The notes: generated by a model from the letters alone, not told the origin. Shown: positions 18,957-28,349, counted from the stretch's first letter. The stretch is DNA of 64,000 nucleotides from Flavobacterium beibuense (GCF_004151245.1 NZ_JUIW01000010.1:124001-188000), one strand, 5' to 3'. A program made the numbers and translations.

Positions 18957-19354
18957 CTATAAACCGCATTTGCCTCCTAAACTTATGTTCATAGTAAACC
19001 CTTTCTTGTTATTCCATTTGCCTAAAGAAAATCCGTCGGAGGCGTCAGAGTGTGAACCATTGTTGTATGTATTTATGAGAGAATACTCTTCAGGGTGTTT
19101 TTCAGCATATACTGAAAAAATATTTTCAGTTGAATGTATTTTTGCTCCCTGAAAATATAGACCTGTGTGATTTTTATTGTAGTCAGATTTAAAAAGGTTG
19201 ATGCAAAAGAAAAATCCTTGGTTTGCAGCGGTTCAGGTGTTTTTTCTATTATAGGTACTTCTTGTTTTTTCTCTATATCTGAAATCTCTTTTTTCTGGGC
19301 ATAGGCGGAAATCGTTATAAGAAAAAGTATTAATGGTAAAGTTATCTTTTTCAT
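18957..19354 (-). pseudogene. Small secreted protein interrupted by a frameshift
   Basis: A start at 19354 gives a signal peptide (MKKITLPLILFLITISAYAQ) and ~50 coherent residues up to KDFSFA. The same frame then degenerates to low-quality sequence. A shifted frame from about 19205 down to the stop at 18957-18959 reads convincingly (INLFKSDYNKNHTGLYF, later GKWNNKKGFTMNISLGG). The total span of 398 bp is not a multiple of three. One indel would restore a ~132-aa periplasmic protein. It could be a real pseudogene, a sequencing error or, less likely, programmed frameshifting. No family was recognised. Confidence 0.65.
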
Positions 19355-19438
19355 TTTGAATAGTTTTACTATAAAACTAAAGCTTTTATTTCAAAATAAA
19401 AAACAAAGGGATTGTATTAACAGATTATATAATAAAGT

Positions 19439-19465
19439 AAAAGCTCCCAATCGGGAGCTTTTTAT
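19439..19465. terminator. Hairpin terminator, near-twin of the glyQS terminator
   Basis: Stem AGCTCCCAATCGGGAGCT flanked by A-rich and T-rich sides, so it can stop transcription from both directions. It differs from the 17541-17567 hairpin at one loop position. Confidence 0.75.
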
Positions 19466-19473
19466 TAAGGTCT

Positions 19474-19549
19474 GTCATTGCGAACGAAATGTAATGGAGT
19501 GTGGCAATCTCTTTTTCAGATTGCTTAGTCGTGCCTCCTCGCAAAGACG
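19474..19549. repeat. Intergenic palindromic repeat, copy A (GTCATTGCGA type)
   Basis: An imperfect palindrome beginning GTCATTGCGA and ending CTCGCAAAGAC, with internal GGCAATCT / AGATTGC arms. This GTCATTGCGAGG-type intergenic repeat is dispersed in many bacterial genomes. A second copy lies at 21246-21334. Confidence 0.6.
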
Positions 19550-19554
19550 GATGT

Positions 19555-20616
19555 TTATTGTTCGTTATTCTCGTTACTCAAAGCATTCCAGCCTCTTGCC
19601 TTTAGCTGTATTTTTGTGTTGGCACGTGTAATAAGGTGTATGCCTTCGCTTTCCTTTGTCATGTGGCCTATAACCGTAAAGTTAGGGTTGCCTTTAAGCT
19701 TATCGTAGTCATCCTGCTTAATGGTAAACAGTAACTCATAATCCTCACCGCCGTTTATGGCAACTGTGGTACTATCTATATTAAACTCTTCACATACATT
19801 TATAAACTCAGGGTCAAGCGGGATTTTCTCTTCATACAGGTTACATCCCACACCGCTGTTCTTGCATAGGTGAATAATCTCCGATGAAAGTCCGTCAGAA
19901 ACATCAATCATCGACGTAGGCTTAATTTCAAGCGCTTTTAAGAGCTCTTTTACGTCTTTGCGTGCTTCGGGCTTCAGTTGGCGTTCAATAAGGTAGGTAT
20001 AAGCGTCTAAATCGGGCTGGCTGTTAGGGTTTACCTTAAATACCTCTTTTTCCCTTTCTAAAACCTGTAACCCCATATAAGCAGAGCCTACATCACCCGT
20101 TAGTACTAACAGGTCGTTATCGTTAGCGCCGTTGCGGTACACTATCTCTTCGGCATCTGCCTCGCCTATGGCGGTAATGCTTAAAATCATTCCTTTTTGA
20201 GACGAAGTGGTATCACCGCCCACAATGTCTACATCATAAACTTTTGCCCCCAGTTTAATACCTTCATACAGTTCTTCCAGTGCTTCTACCGGAAAACGGT
20301 TAGATACTGCTATAGAAACCGTAATTTGGGTAGGTTTTGCATTCATGGCACAAATGTCACTCACGTTTACCACCACGGCTTTGTAGCCCAGGTGCTTTAA
20401 CGGAACATAAGCCAGGTCAAAATGCACGCCTTCTATAAGCAGGTCGGTAGAAACTACTGTTTTCTTATCCTTAAAGTCAAGTACGGCAGCATCGTCGCCT
20501 ATACCGGTAAGGGTAGAAGGCTGTTTTATTTCTATGTTCTTTGTAAGATGCTCTATAAGTCCGAATTCGCCCAGCTGACCTAAATCAGTGCGTTGTTGGT
20601 TTTTATCTTCAATCAT
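19555..20616 (-). CDS. thiL: Thiamine-monophosphate kinase
   Basis: A 353-aa kinase that phosphorylates thiamine monophosphate to thiamine diphosphate, the last step of cofactor synthesis. It has the AIRS/PurM-like N-terminal ATP-binding domain: GEFGLIEHL, TGIGDDAAVLDF (Mg-nucleotide binding) and VVSTDLLIEGVHFDL. IVGGDTTSSQKG is the phosphate-binding segment, and the C-terminal domain has MIDVSDGLSSEI and NGGEDYELLFT. Length is typical. It stands alone on the minus strand, 62 bp from the response regulator gene. Confidence 0.96.
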   Translation of the reverse strand: MIEDKNQQRTDLGQLGEFGLIEHLTKNIEIKQPSTLTGIGDDAAVLDFKDKKTVVSTDLLIEGVHFDLAYVPLKHLGYKAVVVNVSDICAMNAKPTQITVSIAVSNRFPVEALEELYEGIKLGAKVYDVDIVGGDTTSSQKGMILSITAIGEADAEEIVYRNGANDNDLLVLTGDVGSAYMGLQVLEREKEVFKVNPNSQPDLDAYTYLIERQLKPEARKDVKELLKALEIKPTSMIDVSDGLSSEIIHLCKNSGVGCNLYEEKIPLDPEFINVCEEFNIDSTTVAINGGEDYELLFTIKQDDYDKLKGNPNFTVIGHMTKESEGIHLITRANTKIQLKARGWNALSNENNEQ

Positions 20617-20678
20617 TTCTTTGAGTTGCTAAGATGCAAAGGTACGAAGTTTCAAAGAAGTCGTAAAGCGCTATAGCT

Positions 20679-21119
20679 TTAAACACATAATTCAGGGTTG
20701 TAAGGTTCTGCCTCCTCAATATCCTGCCAAAAGGTAATTACCTCTTTAAGGGTTTCGGTAAGCTGATTAAGATCCGGTGTTTTATGAAAATAGCCCTGTA
20801 CATTGCGCTTAAAGGCCTCTTCTATGGTATAGCCATTGCCAACTGTGGTAAAAAATATAAAAGGTTTGGTCTTTTGGGTAAGGTAGGGATCTTTACAAAT
20901 GGCATCGCGCAGTTCGAACCCACTCATTTTAGGCATATTGATATCGGAAATCACCATAAAAGGGTTGATATGCTTCTGTTCAAGATAGGGAATAGCTTTG
21001 GTACTGTCGTTTATAAAGATCAATTCGTTAGGCAGGTTAAAACTTTTAAGGACTTCTCCAAAAATTAATATATCGTCCTCGTCGTCTTCAATTATAACTA
21101 TGGGGCCTTCTTTTTTCAT
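20679..21119 (-). CDS. Single-domain response regulator (CheY/Rcp1-like)
   Basis: A 146-aa stand-alone receiver domain with the acidic pocket EDDEDD (residues 11-16), the phosphoacceptor D59 in VISDINMPKMSG, a conserved Thr in FFTTVGN and a conserved Lys in YFHKTPD. There is no output domain, so it probably relays phosphate or acts by protein contact, as in Rcp1-type phytochrome-linked regulators. No kinase gene is adjacent, so its partner is unknown. Confidence 0.88.
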   Translation of the reverse strand: MKKEGPIVIIEDDEDDILIFGEVLKSFNLPNELIFINDSTKAIPYLEQKHINPFMVISDINMPKMSGFELRDAICKDPYLTQKTKPFIFFTTVGNGYTIEEAFKRNVQGYFHKTPDLNQLTETLKEVITFWQDIEEAEPYNPELCV

Positions 21120-21245
21120 GATTCATTTATTTAGCGCTGCAAAAGTAAAGGGCCTGGTTTTTAAACCCATGCACATTAGGCTTTTGCTAACATAAAAGAG
21201 TCATAAAGTTGCGTTGTCCTGTTCTTAGGAGCTCACTGGTACGTT

Positions 21246-21334
21246 ATCATTGCGAGGAGAAACGACGTGGCAATCTGTTTTAAATGATGAATTTTAAATT
21301 TTGAATGAGATTTCTCCTGTCGTCGAAATGACAG
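21246..21334. repeat. Intergenic palindromic repeat, copy B (TCATTGCGAGG type)
   Basis: Begins ATCATTGCGAGGAGAAACGACG with GGCAATCTG and returns as GAGATTTCTCC...CGTCGAAATGACAG. It is the second copy of the dispersed element seen at 19474-19549. Confidence 0.6.
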
Positions 21335-21349
21335 TATAGTATGGAACGA

Positions 21350-21598
21350 TTAAATCGGACCCGATAACGCAATATAAGCCAGCAATAAAAATAAATAGAA
21401 GGATATAAGTGCAGAAATAACCCCTATGCCTATGTATTTGTAACCTTCCGTTCTAATCATCTTTATTCCTGTAGTTAAGCAAATAAGTGAAATAAAAATA
21501 AAATAATAATAACCAATATAATCCACTAATACAGACAGTGCTATGATTGCTATAAGCGTTGGAATAAATCCCAATACTATGTAGGGGAACTTGTTCAT
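21350..21598 (-). CDS. Small three-helix membrane protein, unknown
   Basis: An 82-aa very hydrophobic protein with about three membrane helices (PYIVLGFIPTLIAIIALSVL, YYYFIFISLICLTTGI, IGIGVISALISFYLFLLLAYI) and little else. The start MNKFPYIVLG at 21598 is preferred, because the 12 upstream residues of the open frame overlap the lepA terminator hairpin. It follows lepA on the same strand but beyond that terminator, so it probably has its own promoter. No family was recognised. Confidence 0.5.
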   Translation of the reverse strand: MNKFPYIVLGFIPTLIAIIALSVLVDYIGYYYFIFISLICLTTGIKMIRTEGYKYIGIGVISALISFYLFLLLAYIALSGPI

Positions 21599-21610
21599 AT
21601 ATGCAATATA

Positions 21611-21642
21611 ACAAAAAACCCGATGCACATGCACCAGGTTTC
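21611..21642 (-). terminator. lepA terminator
   Basis: On the minus strand the stem ACCTGGTGCATGTGCATCGGGT is followed by a T6 run. It lies about 35 bp after the lepA stop codon. Confidence 0.65.
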
Positions 21643-21675
21643 TCTATACTAATATCTCAATTCTCAATACTGAGA

Positions 21676-23472
21676 TTAATCATTTAATTTAAGTACTGCC
21701 ATGAACGCTTCCTGTGGTATCTCTACGTTACCTACCTGGCGCATACGTTTTTTACCTTTTTTCTGTTTTTCAAGTAGCTTACGCTTACGGGAAATATCAC
21801 CACCGTAACATTTTGCGGTTACGTCCTTACGAAGGGCTTTAACTGTTTCCCTCGATATTACCTTAACCCCGATAGCTGCCTGAATAGGAATATCAAACTG
21901 TTGGCGCGGTATAAGCTCCTTAAGTTTTTCACACATCTTTTTACCGATGTTGTAAGCGTTATCCTCGTGGATAAGAGCCGAAAGGGCATCTACCGGCTGT
22001 GCGTTAAGAAGTACATCCAAGCGTACAAGCTTAGAAGTACGCATACCTATAGGGTGGTAGTCAAACGAGGCATACCCCTTAGATACTGTTTTTAACCTGT
22101 CGTAAAAGTCGAATACAATCTCAGCAAGCGGCATATCAAAAGTAAGCTCCACACGTTCTGTTGTAAGATACGTTTGGTTAGTAATCAAACCACGTTTTTC
22201 TATACAAAGGCTCATTACGTTTCCTACAAAGTCGCTCTTTGTAATAATCGTGGCCTTAATGTAAGGTTCCTCTACGTGATCCAGTTTAGAAGGCTCCGGT
22301 AAGTCCGAAGGGTTGTTTACTATAATTGCATTTTCAGGATCTTTCTTAGTGTAGGCATGGTACGATACGTTGGGAACAGTAGTAATTACGGTCATGTCAA
22401 ACTCACGTTCCAAACGCTCCTGGATAATCTCCATGTGAAGCATTCCTAAGAATCCGCATCGGAAACCAAAACCAAGGGCTGCCGAACTTTCGGGAGCAAA
22501 AACAAGGGAAGCATCATTTAACTGAAGCTTTTCCATCGAGTTTCTAAGCTCTTCATAATCTTCGGTGTCTACCGGATAAATACCCGCAAATACCATCGGT
22601 TTTACGTTCTCAAAACCGGCAATCATATTTTGGGTTGGCGTTTTAGCATCGGTAATGGTATCACCCACTTTTACCTCTCTTGCTTCCTTAATACCCGAGA
22701 TAAGATAACCTACGTCACCTGTTTTTATCTCCTGTTTAGGAACCTGGTTCAGCTTAAGCGTACCAATTTCGTCGGCAAAATATTCTTTGCCTGTTGCCAT
22801 AAACTTAACTTTTTGTCCTTTGCTTATAGAACCGTTGATTACCCTGAATATAACTTCAATACCACGGAAAGGGTTATAAACCGAGTCAAAGATAAGCGCC
22901 TGTAACGGCTCTTCCGGATCACCTTTAGGTGCCGGTATTCGGTCAATAATTGCTTCTAATATTTTGTCTACCCCAAAACCGGTTTTACCGCTGGCAGGAA
23001 TAATGTCTTCAAGTTTACAGCCTAAAAGGTCTACGATATCGTCACTTACCTCTTCCGGATTGGCGCTTGGTAAGTCTACCTTGTTAAGTACCGGAATAAT
23101 TTCAAGATCGTTTTCCAGCGCAAGGTAAAGGTTAGATATTGTTTGTGCCTGTATGCTTTGTGCAGCATCTACAATAAGTAAAGCTCCTTCACACGCGGCA
23201 ATGGAACGCGATACCTCATAAGAGAAGTCTACGTGGCCAGGAGTGTCGATAAGGTTAAGGGTGTATTTTTCGCCATTATGCATGTAATCCATTTGTATGG
23301 CATGGCTTTTAATGGTAATACCCCTTTCGCGCTCAAGGTCCATATTGTCCAGTAACTGTGCCTGCTGCTCGCGTGCAGTAACAGTTTGTGTGGCGTCTAA
23401 AAGCCTGTCGGCCAGGGTACTTTTACCGTGGTCAATGTGGGCAATAATACAAAAGTTCCTAATATTCTTCAT
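21676..23472 (-). CDS. lepA: Elongation factor 4 (back-translocating GTPase)
   Basis: A 598-aa translational GTPase. G1 is [10 protein letters not shown]2 includes [11 protein letters not shown]3 is DTPGHVDF and G4 is [11 protein letters not shown]-like domains II, III and V follow, with [14 protein letters not shown] being LepA-specific. The unique C-terminal domain ends in [39 protein letters not shown]. LepA acts on the ribosome in initiation/biogenesis and under ionic stress. It is transcribed alone, with its own terminator. Confidence 0.98.
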   Translation of the reverse strand: MKNIRNFCIIAHIDHGKSTLADRLLDATQTVTAREQQAQLLDNMDLERERGITIKSHAIQMDYMHNGEKYTLNLIDTPGHVDFSYEVSRSIAACEGALLIVDAAQSIQAQTISNLYLALENDLEIIPVLNKVDLPSANPEEVSDDIVDLLGCKLEDIIPASGKTGFGVDKILEAIIDRIPAPKGDPEEPLQALIFDSVYNPFRGIEVIFRVINGSISKGQKVKFMATGKEYFADEIGTLKLNQVPKQEIKTGDVGYLISGIKEAREVKVGDTITDAKTPTQNMIAGFENVKPMVFAGIYPVDTEDYEELRNSMEKLQLNDASLVFAPESSAALGFGFRCGFLGMLHMEIIQERLEREFDMTVITTVPNVSYHAYTKKDPENAIIVNNPSDLPEPSKLDHVEEPYIKATIITKSDFVGNVMSLCIEKRGLITNQTYLTTERVELTFDMPLAEIVFDFYDRLKTVSKGYASFDYHPIGMRTSKLVRLDVLLNAQPVDALSALIHEDNAYNIGKKMCEKLKELIPRQQFDIPIQAAIGVKVISRETVKALRKDVTAKCYGGDISRKRKLLEKQKKGKKRMRQVGNVEIPQEAFMAVLKLND

Positions 23473-23600
23473 CTTCGTTCAGTATCAGTTTAATATACCT
23501 TTTGCCCAGTATTCGTGTAAAATATGCGGCCTTTAGTAAAGGTAGTGAATTAATCGGCAAATATAGTTAAAGTTAGCAAGTTGCAAAGCAGGATTTTCTA

Positions 23601-23637
23601 AATAAAAAAGCAGCACATGCTTTAACCCATGTGCTGC
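23601..23637 (-). terminator. Minus-strand terminator in the lepA-dusB gap
   Basis: Ten-bp stem GCAGCACATG / CATGTGCTGC, 8-nt loop, and a T-rich tail on the minus strand. It could end a short RNA and also shield lepA from upstream transcription. Confidence 0.75.
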
Positions 23638-23790
23638 AACTATAAGGGGGGATTTAGGTTACCAACGAATGCTTTATTTCTGTTCCTTGCTTTAACGGAT
23701 GGAGGCATATCCATCATCGGGTTTTTCAGGAAATACATTCATTGATATGAATGTATACGAAGGAAAATTGTTTATGGTTTTCCTCAAAGT

Positions 23791-23905
23791 TGAAAAAATA
23801 AAAACCGGACATGCCATGGAGGGAAGACACGTCCGGTTTAATATGTAAAATTTAGCTGTTTTTTATACCCTTAAAATTCCATTGGGGGCTTATGGCGTTT
23901 TAAAG
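23791..23905 (-). ncRNA. Candidate small RNA with promoter box and terminator
   Basis: On the minus strand, TACATTTG (23919 to 23912) fits the Bacteroidota -7 element. About 65-110 nt later the hairpin AAACCGGAC / GTCCGGTTT is followed by a T-rich tail. The predicted transcript is ~110 nt and has no ORF beyond three codons. No -33 TTG was found and no RNA family was recognised, so this is a structural guess. Confidence 0.3.
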
Positions 23906-24042
23906 ATGGCGCAAATGTAATACGCTCGTTTCTATTATCATAAAAAAATATAATTGTTTTTATTTATGGTGTTATTGGGTTTGCTTATGGTGCTTAATTC
24001 CCATATCGTGAAAATGTTGTAATTTTGCACAAAATGAAGAAG

Positions 24043-25035
24043 ATGGTTAAGATTGGTAATATAGAACTGCCTGAATTTCCACTGTTGTTAGCTCCTATGG
24101 AGGACGTGAGCGATCCGCCATTCCGCAGGTTATGCAAACAGCATGGTGCCGATTTAATGTATAGCGAGTTTATCTCATCTGAGGGGCTTATTCGTGATGC
24201 GATAAAAAGCCGCCAGAAGCTGGATATATTTGACTATGAGAGGCCTATAGGGATTCAGATATTTGGGGGAGACGAAGAAGCTATGGCTATGAGTGCCAGA
24301 ATAGTGGAAACGGTAAATCCGGATATAGTTGATATTAACTTTGGCTGCCCGGTAAAAAAGGTGGTTTGTAAAGGTGCGGGAGCCGGGGTTTTAAAGGATA
24401 TAGACCTTATGGTGCGCCTTACCAAAGCTGTGGTAGACAGTACCCATCTTCCGGTAACGGTAAAAACCCGTTTGGGCTGGGATGAAGATTCCATTAATAT
24501 TTATGAAGTGGCCGAGAGGTTACAGGATGTAGGTATTAAAGCCTTAACCATACACGGGCGTACCCGTGCACAGATGTACAAAGGTGAAGCCGACTGGGCT
24601 CCTATTGCTAAGGTGAAAAACAACCCCCGTATAAATATTCCTATTTTTGGTAACGGAGATATAGACAGTCCTGAAAAGGCACTTAAATACAGAAATGAAT
24701 ACGGACTTGACGGTATCATGATAGGCCGTGCGGCTATCGGGTATCCGTGGATATTCAATCAGATAAAACATTACTTCGCAACGGGCGAACACCTGCCGGA
24801 ACCAACTGTTGAAGACCGTGTGGAAGCAGCACGTAATCACCTTAAATGGTCTATAGACTGGAAAGGTGAAAGAGTAGGGGTGTTTGAAACACGCAGGCAC
24901 TATACCAATTACTTTAAAGGTATTCACGGCTTTAAGGAATACAGGCAACGAATGGTATCTAATGATAAACCGGAAGATGTATATGCCGTGTTTGATGAGG
25001 TACTTGAAAAATTTGCCGATTATAAAATGGTATAA
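24043..25035 (+). CDS. dusB: tRNA-dihydrouridine synthase B
   Basis: A 330-aa flavoenzyme that reduces uridines in the tRNA D-loop (U17 class). It has the N-terminal FMN-binding TIM barrel: PLLLAPMEDVSDPPFRRLC, then DINFGCPVKKVVCKGAGAG with the catalytic Cys, TVKTRLGWD, TIHGRTRAQMYKG and GNGDI. It ends in the helical tRNA-binding domain (HYTNYFKGIHGFKEYRQ). MVKIGNIELPEFPLLLAPME at 24043 is the usual family N-terminus; in-frame TTG at 24025 and ATG at 24034 are alternatives. It is followed by a shared bidirectional terminator. Confidence 0.95.
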   Translation: MVKIGNIELPEFPLLLAPMEDVSDPPFRRLCKQHGADLMYSEFISSEGLIRDAIKSRQKLDIFDYERPIGIQIFGGDEEAMAMSARIVETVNPDIVDINFGCPVKKVVCKGAGAGVLKDIDLMVRLTKAVVDSTHLPVTVKTRLGWDEDSINIYEVAERLQDVGIKALTIHGRTRAQMYKGEADWAPIAKVKNNPRINIPIFGNGDIDSPEKALKYRNEYGLDGIMIGRAAIGYPWIFNQIKHYFATGEHLPEPTVEDRVEAARNHLKWSIDWKGERVGVFETRRHYTNYFKGIHGFKEYRQRMVSNDKPEDVYAVFDEVLEKFADYKMV

Positions 25036-25058
25036 TAAAGCATTACAGATAAAAAACG

Positions 25059-25090
25059 AAAAGGCTCAGCATTTGCTGAGCCTTTTTTAT
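25059..25090. terminator. Bidirectional terminator between dusB and the MATE gene
   Basis: Stem AAGGCTCAGC / GCTGAGCCTT with an AT loop, A-run before and T6 after. The last codons of the convergent MATE gene overlap its right edge. Confidence 0.85.
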
Positions 25091-26499
25091 ACCTGTACTT
25101 TTTTCCACTTTCCTTTTTTAAATAAGGCCATACTGGCAATAGTCATGGCGGTTTCTGCAATTGGGATGGCTATAAAGACACCTGTAGGGCCAAGATTAAA
25201 ATGCTTGGCAAGCAGGTAGGCTAACGGAATTTGCAATACCCAAAAACCAAAGAAGTTTACCCATGTTGGTGTTTTGGTATCTCCCGAACCGTTAAATGCG
25301 TTAATAAGCACCATGCCTATTCCGTAAAATATATATGCCGAACTTAATATCATAATTGCTTTTACCGCAATGTCGTGCACATGGGTGTTGTTGGTAAAGA
25401 ACCACATGAACTCATCGGCAGCGACAAGGGTAATAATCATAATGATACCCATGTAGATAGCATTGAATTTAGCGGTTACCAGTACCGATCTTTCTGCCCG
25501 GTCTACCTGTTGTGCGCCCAGATTTTGTCCTACCAGTGTTGCAGCGGCACCACTAAGTCCCCATGCCGGAAGCATAAAGAACATCATGATACGTAAAGCA
25601 CTCTGGTATCCTGCCGAGCCTTCATCACCACCAGTAGTGGCAACCAACTGGGCTAAAAATATCCAGCTGCATGACGCTATAACAAACTGGAGTACGCCCG
25701 GAGCAGCAATCTTTACCAGGTTTCTTATCTGTTCCATATTTGGCTTAAAGTAAGACAGCACTACTTTCAATACGCCTTTTCCGTTAAACAGATTGTATAA
25801 CTGATACAATACACCTGTGCTACGTCCTATTGTTGTGGCTATGGCTGCACCCGTAAGTCCAAACCCTAGCACGTTAATAAATATAGGACAAAGTATAATA
25901 TTACAAATGTTGGCAATCCAAAGGCTTTTCATGGCTATGGCTGCATTACCTGCACCACGGAATATACCATTAAAAAGGAATAACAGCATGATAACAAAGC
26001 TTCCGCCCATCATAATGCGTACAAAGTTGGTTCCGTAAACGGCAGATGCTGTTGAAGAGCCCATCCATACCAGTATTTCGGTAGCATAAATAAAACCGAA
26101 AACCGCAATAATAAGATTTACGGCAACAGCTACTACTATGGCCTGCATACCGGCCCTTGCGGCTGCTTCGGGATTTTTCTCACCTATACGCCTTGCCACC
26201 ACTGCTGTGGCAGCCATACTCATACCTATGGCTATGGAGTAGATTATTGTAAGTACCGATTCCGTAAGGCCAACGGTTTGAACAGCAAAACTGCTGTTTT
26301 CCAAGTGCCCCACAAAATAAAGGTCTACCAGCGCAAAAACCGATTCCATCATCATTTCGAGCATCATTGGAATGGCTAAAAGCAACACACCCCTACGGAT
26401 ACTGCCAGTAGTAAAATCTATATTTTCCCCTTTAAGAGATTGTTGTAATAATGTATAAAAGCGTGACAATGCACTGCTTCGCTGTGCCTGCTGTGTCAT
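25087..26499 (-). CDS. MATE-family multidrug/cation efflux transporter
   Basis: A 470-aa inner-membrane antiporter with about 12 membrane helices in two homologous MatE halves. The first half begins GSIRRGVLLLAIPMMLEMMMESVFALVDLYFVG, and the second around ILQFVIASCSWIFLAQLVA. GLSGAAATLVGQNLGA is the typical second-half signature. The start MTQQAQRSSA at 26499 is preferred; the open frame extends to 26553, but those residues are an AT-rich leader. The substrate cannot be told from sequence. Confidence 0.92.
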   Translation of the reverse strand: MTQQAQRSSALSRFYTLLQQSLKGENIDFTTGSIRRGVLLLAIPMMLEMMMESVFALVDLYFVGHLENSSFAVQTVGLTESVLTIIYSIAIGMSMAATAVVARRIGEKNPEAAARAGMQAIVVAVAVNLIIAVFGFIYATEILVWMGSSTASAVYGTNFVRIMMGGSFVIMLLFLFNGIFRGAGNAAIAMKSLWIANICNIILCPIFINVLGFGLTGAAIATTIGRSTGVLYQLYNLFNGKGVLKVVLSYFKPNMEQIRNLVKIAAPGVLQFVIASCSWIFLAQLVATTGGDEGSAGYQSALRIMMFFMLPAWGLSGAAATLVGQNLGAQQVDRAERSVLVTAKFNAIYMGIIMIITLVAADEFMWFFTNNTHVHDIAVKAIMILSSAYIFYGIGMVLINAFNGSGDTKTPTWVNFFGFWVLQIPLAYLLAKHFNLGPTGVFIAIPIAETAMTIASMALFKKGKWKKVQV

Positions 26500-26693
26500 A
26501 ATATTTCGAAATAAATTGTTATAAAAAAAGAATATAAAAATGAAGAGAGGCATTAAAGGGTTAATGCTTCATTCACTTTAAAAGTCAGCGGTGGTATTTT
26601 TGCCTTAACGTGTTAAAGCAGCAAATAACTTCATATTTCTATATGCTTTGAACGGCAAATATATATTAAAAATGCAATCGTTAAGTAAAAAAA

Positions 26694-27899
26694 TTATGAA
26701 TTTTCAATCAGCTTGCGGTTTACCCTGCCTGCTGCTATCCTGGAAGCTAAGTAACCCAGTATGAATAAAGTAAGTAATACGATTACAATATTCAGGATAT
26801 TAAACTCTACCGGGAAAGGAAGGGTAGGAGTTATGGTTATCAGGCTGAATTTCATTTGCAGCAGTACGATGATACTTCCTAAAAGGAGTCCGGCAAAAGC
26901 GCCCAGAGCGGTAATGAAAAGTCCCTGATATAAAAATATGTTTCTTATGCTTCTCACCTCTAGTCCTAAGCAGTACAGTGTTTTGATGTTTTCTTTTTTG
27001 TCAAGTATCAGCATTATAAGTGCTCCCGCAAGGCAGAAAAGGGTTAACACCACTACCAGTGAACAGATAAGATAAGTTATCAGGTTCTCTGAATTAAGCA
27101 TTTTGTAAAGCGAGTCGTTTAGCTGTGCCCTGTTTTTTACAACAGCATTCTTGCCAAATATGGTAATCAGCTGTTCCTTAACATTGTCTTCCGAAGCATT
27201 AGGTGCAAGTTTGATTTCTATAGCAGTAACCTGATTGGGTTTAAACTGTAACAGATTTTGTGCAATGCCTAAATCGCAGTATACATATTTGCTGTCTACA
27301 TCATCGTTAATGGAGTAAATACCAACCGGAACCAATGCCGACTTGTTAAATGCGTCATCGGGGCTGTTTAAAGGACCTTTTCCCGGTTTTGGCACATAAA
27401 CTTCAAGCCTATGGCTAAAAGAGGAAAGACCTAATGATAGCTTGCTAACAGTGCCAATGCCTACAACACATTGTGTGGTAAGCGGCGTTGCCCAGTAACC
27501 CACAACCAGTTGTTTTTCCATAGGGTTTACACTGGTAAAAAGGCTGTCGGTTCCTTTAAGAAAGGCTACATGTTCTTTTTGATCGTAATAAAAAAGTACA
27601 CGTTCCTCTACTACTTTGGTATAAACAGTAATGCCGTTAATGGCTTTTAGTTTCTTTTCCTGTTCAGGGGAAATAACAAACGATTTGCCTACGCTGGTTG
27701 TTATCTTAAGGTCGGGATCGGTAGCGTTTGTAAAAGAAAGACTGAAGTTTTTCAGTCCGCTAAATACCGAAAGGATGACAAAAAGAGCTGTGGCGCTTAC
27801 TACAATACCCAAGGCAGCAATTACGGAAATAATATTTACCGCAGTGCTTTTGCTTCTGCTAATAGTATACCTTCGGGCAATGTAGAAAGGAAAGCTCAA
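26694..27899 (-). CDS. FtsX/LolC-E-like ABC transporter permease
   Basis: A 401-aa permease with one N-terminal membrane helix (AVNIISVIAALGIVVSATALFVILSVFSG), a large periplasmic MacB/LolC core domain and three C-terminal helices (ITYLICSLVVVLTLFCLAGALIMLI, then ALGAFAGLLLGSIIVLL and IVIVLLTLFILGYLASR). The IARRYTISRSKSTAVNIIS start is typical of LolC/LolE, which extract lipoproteins from the inner membrane. The ATPase partner is not in the window. rbfA ends immediately upstream (1-bp gap), giving an rbfA-permease operon. Confidence 0.88.
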   Translation of the reverse strand: MSFPFYIARRYTISRSKSTAVNIISVIAALGIVVSATALFVILSVFSGLKNFSLSFTNATDPDLKITTSVGKSFVISPEQEKKLKAINGITVYTKVVEERVLFYYDQKEHVAFLKGTDSLFTSVNPMEKQLVVGYWATPLTTQCVVGIGTVSKLSLGLSSFSHRLEVYVPKPGKGPLNSPDDAFNKSALVPVGIYSINDDVDSKYVYCDLGIAQNLLQFKPNQVTAIEIKLAPNASEDNVKEQLITIFGKNAVVKNRAQLNDSLYKMLNSENLITYLICSLVVVLTLFCLAGALIMLILDKKENIKTLYCLGLEVRSIRNIFLYQGLFITALGAFAGLLLGSIIVLLQMKFSLITITPTLPFPVEFNILNIVIVLLTLFILGYLASRIAAGRVNRKLIENS

Positions 27900-27900
27900 T

Positions 27901-28293
27901 TTAAGATTTCTTGCGTTTGTCTAAAAGTTCAGGGTTTTTAATTGGGTTGTTTTCGCCTTTAAGTTCCTGGTCAATTTTTTCAATCTGGTCAAGCGAATCG
28001 TCTATATAGAAAATAAGATTAGGTACTTTTCTAAGCTGCATTTTTACGCGTTGCGATAAATCGTGCTTAATAAGTGGTGTGTTAGATCTTACCGCAGCAA
28101 GAATTTCACCACCTCTTTCCGAAGGGAATACGCTAATGTAAACCTTTGCTATAGAAAGGTCTGAAGTAACATTTACTTTAGATATAGAGATAATAAGATT
28201 GCTGATGCCATTTTTGCGCACCTCGCCCTGTAAAATGTCTACAAGGTCTTTTTGCAGCAGGGTGCCTATTTTTTTTTGCCTGTTCGTTTCCAT
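27901..28293 (-). CDS. rbfA: Ribosome-binding factor A
   Basis: A 130-aa KH-fold protein that binds the 30S subunit and assists 16S rRNA 5'-end maturation and cold adaptation. Family features are ETNRQKKIGTLLQKDLVDILQ, the KVNVTSDLSIAKVYISVFP strand and the C-terminal LRKVPNLIFYIDDSLDQIEKIDQEL. Length is normal. It directly precedes the FtsX-like permease gene in the same operon. Confidence 0.95.
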   Translation of the reverse strand: METNRQKKIGTLLQKDLVDILQGEVRKNGISNLIISISKVNVTSDLSIAKVYISVFPSERGGEILAAVRSNTPLIKHDLSQRVKMQLRKVPNLIFYIDDSLDQIEKIDQELKGENNPIKNPELLDKRKKS

Positions 28294-28349
28294 AATGCAA
28301 AAGTACAGAAAGTTTTACAAGTTGAGCCTTTATTTTTTAAGGCTTGTCA

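Larger units (their letters stand above)
23473..24042. other. 570-bp lepA-dusB intergenic region with two minus-strand terminators
   Basis: No conventional gene is visible. It holds two terminators oriented to the minus strand (23601-23637 and 23791-23839), a minus-strand TAnnTTTG box (TACATTTG, 23912-23919) and a 9-bp inverted repeat ATACATTCA/TGAATGTAT around 23735-23758. A 16-codon minus-strand frame lies at 23692-23742. This arrangement suggests one or two short minus-strand transcripts. Confidence 0.45.

Noticed and set aside
19474-21334. The two TCATTGCGA-type palindromes as an insertion sequence or CRISPR
   Set aside because: They are single, non-coding intergenic palindromes of a dispersed type, with no transposase and no regular spacing.
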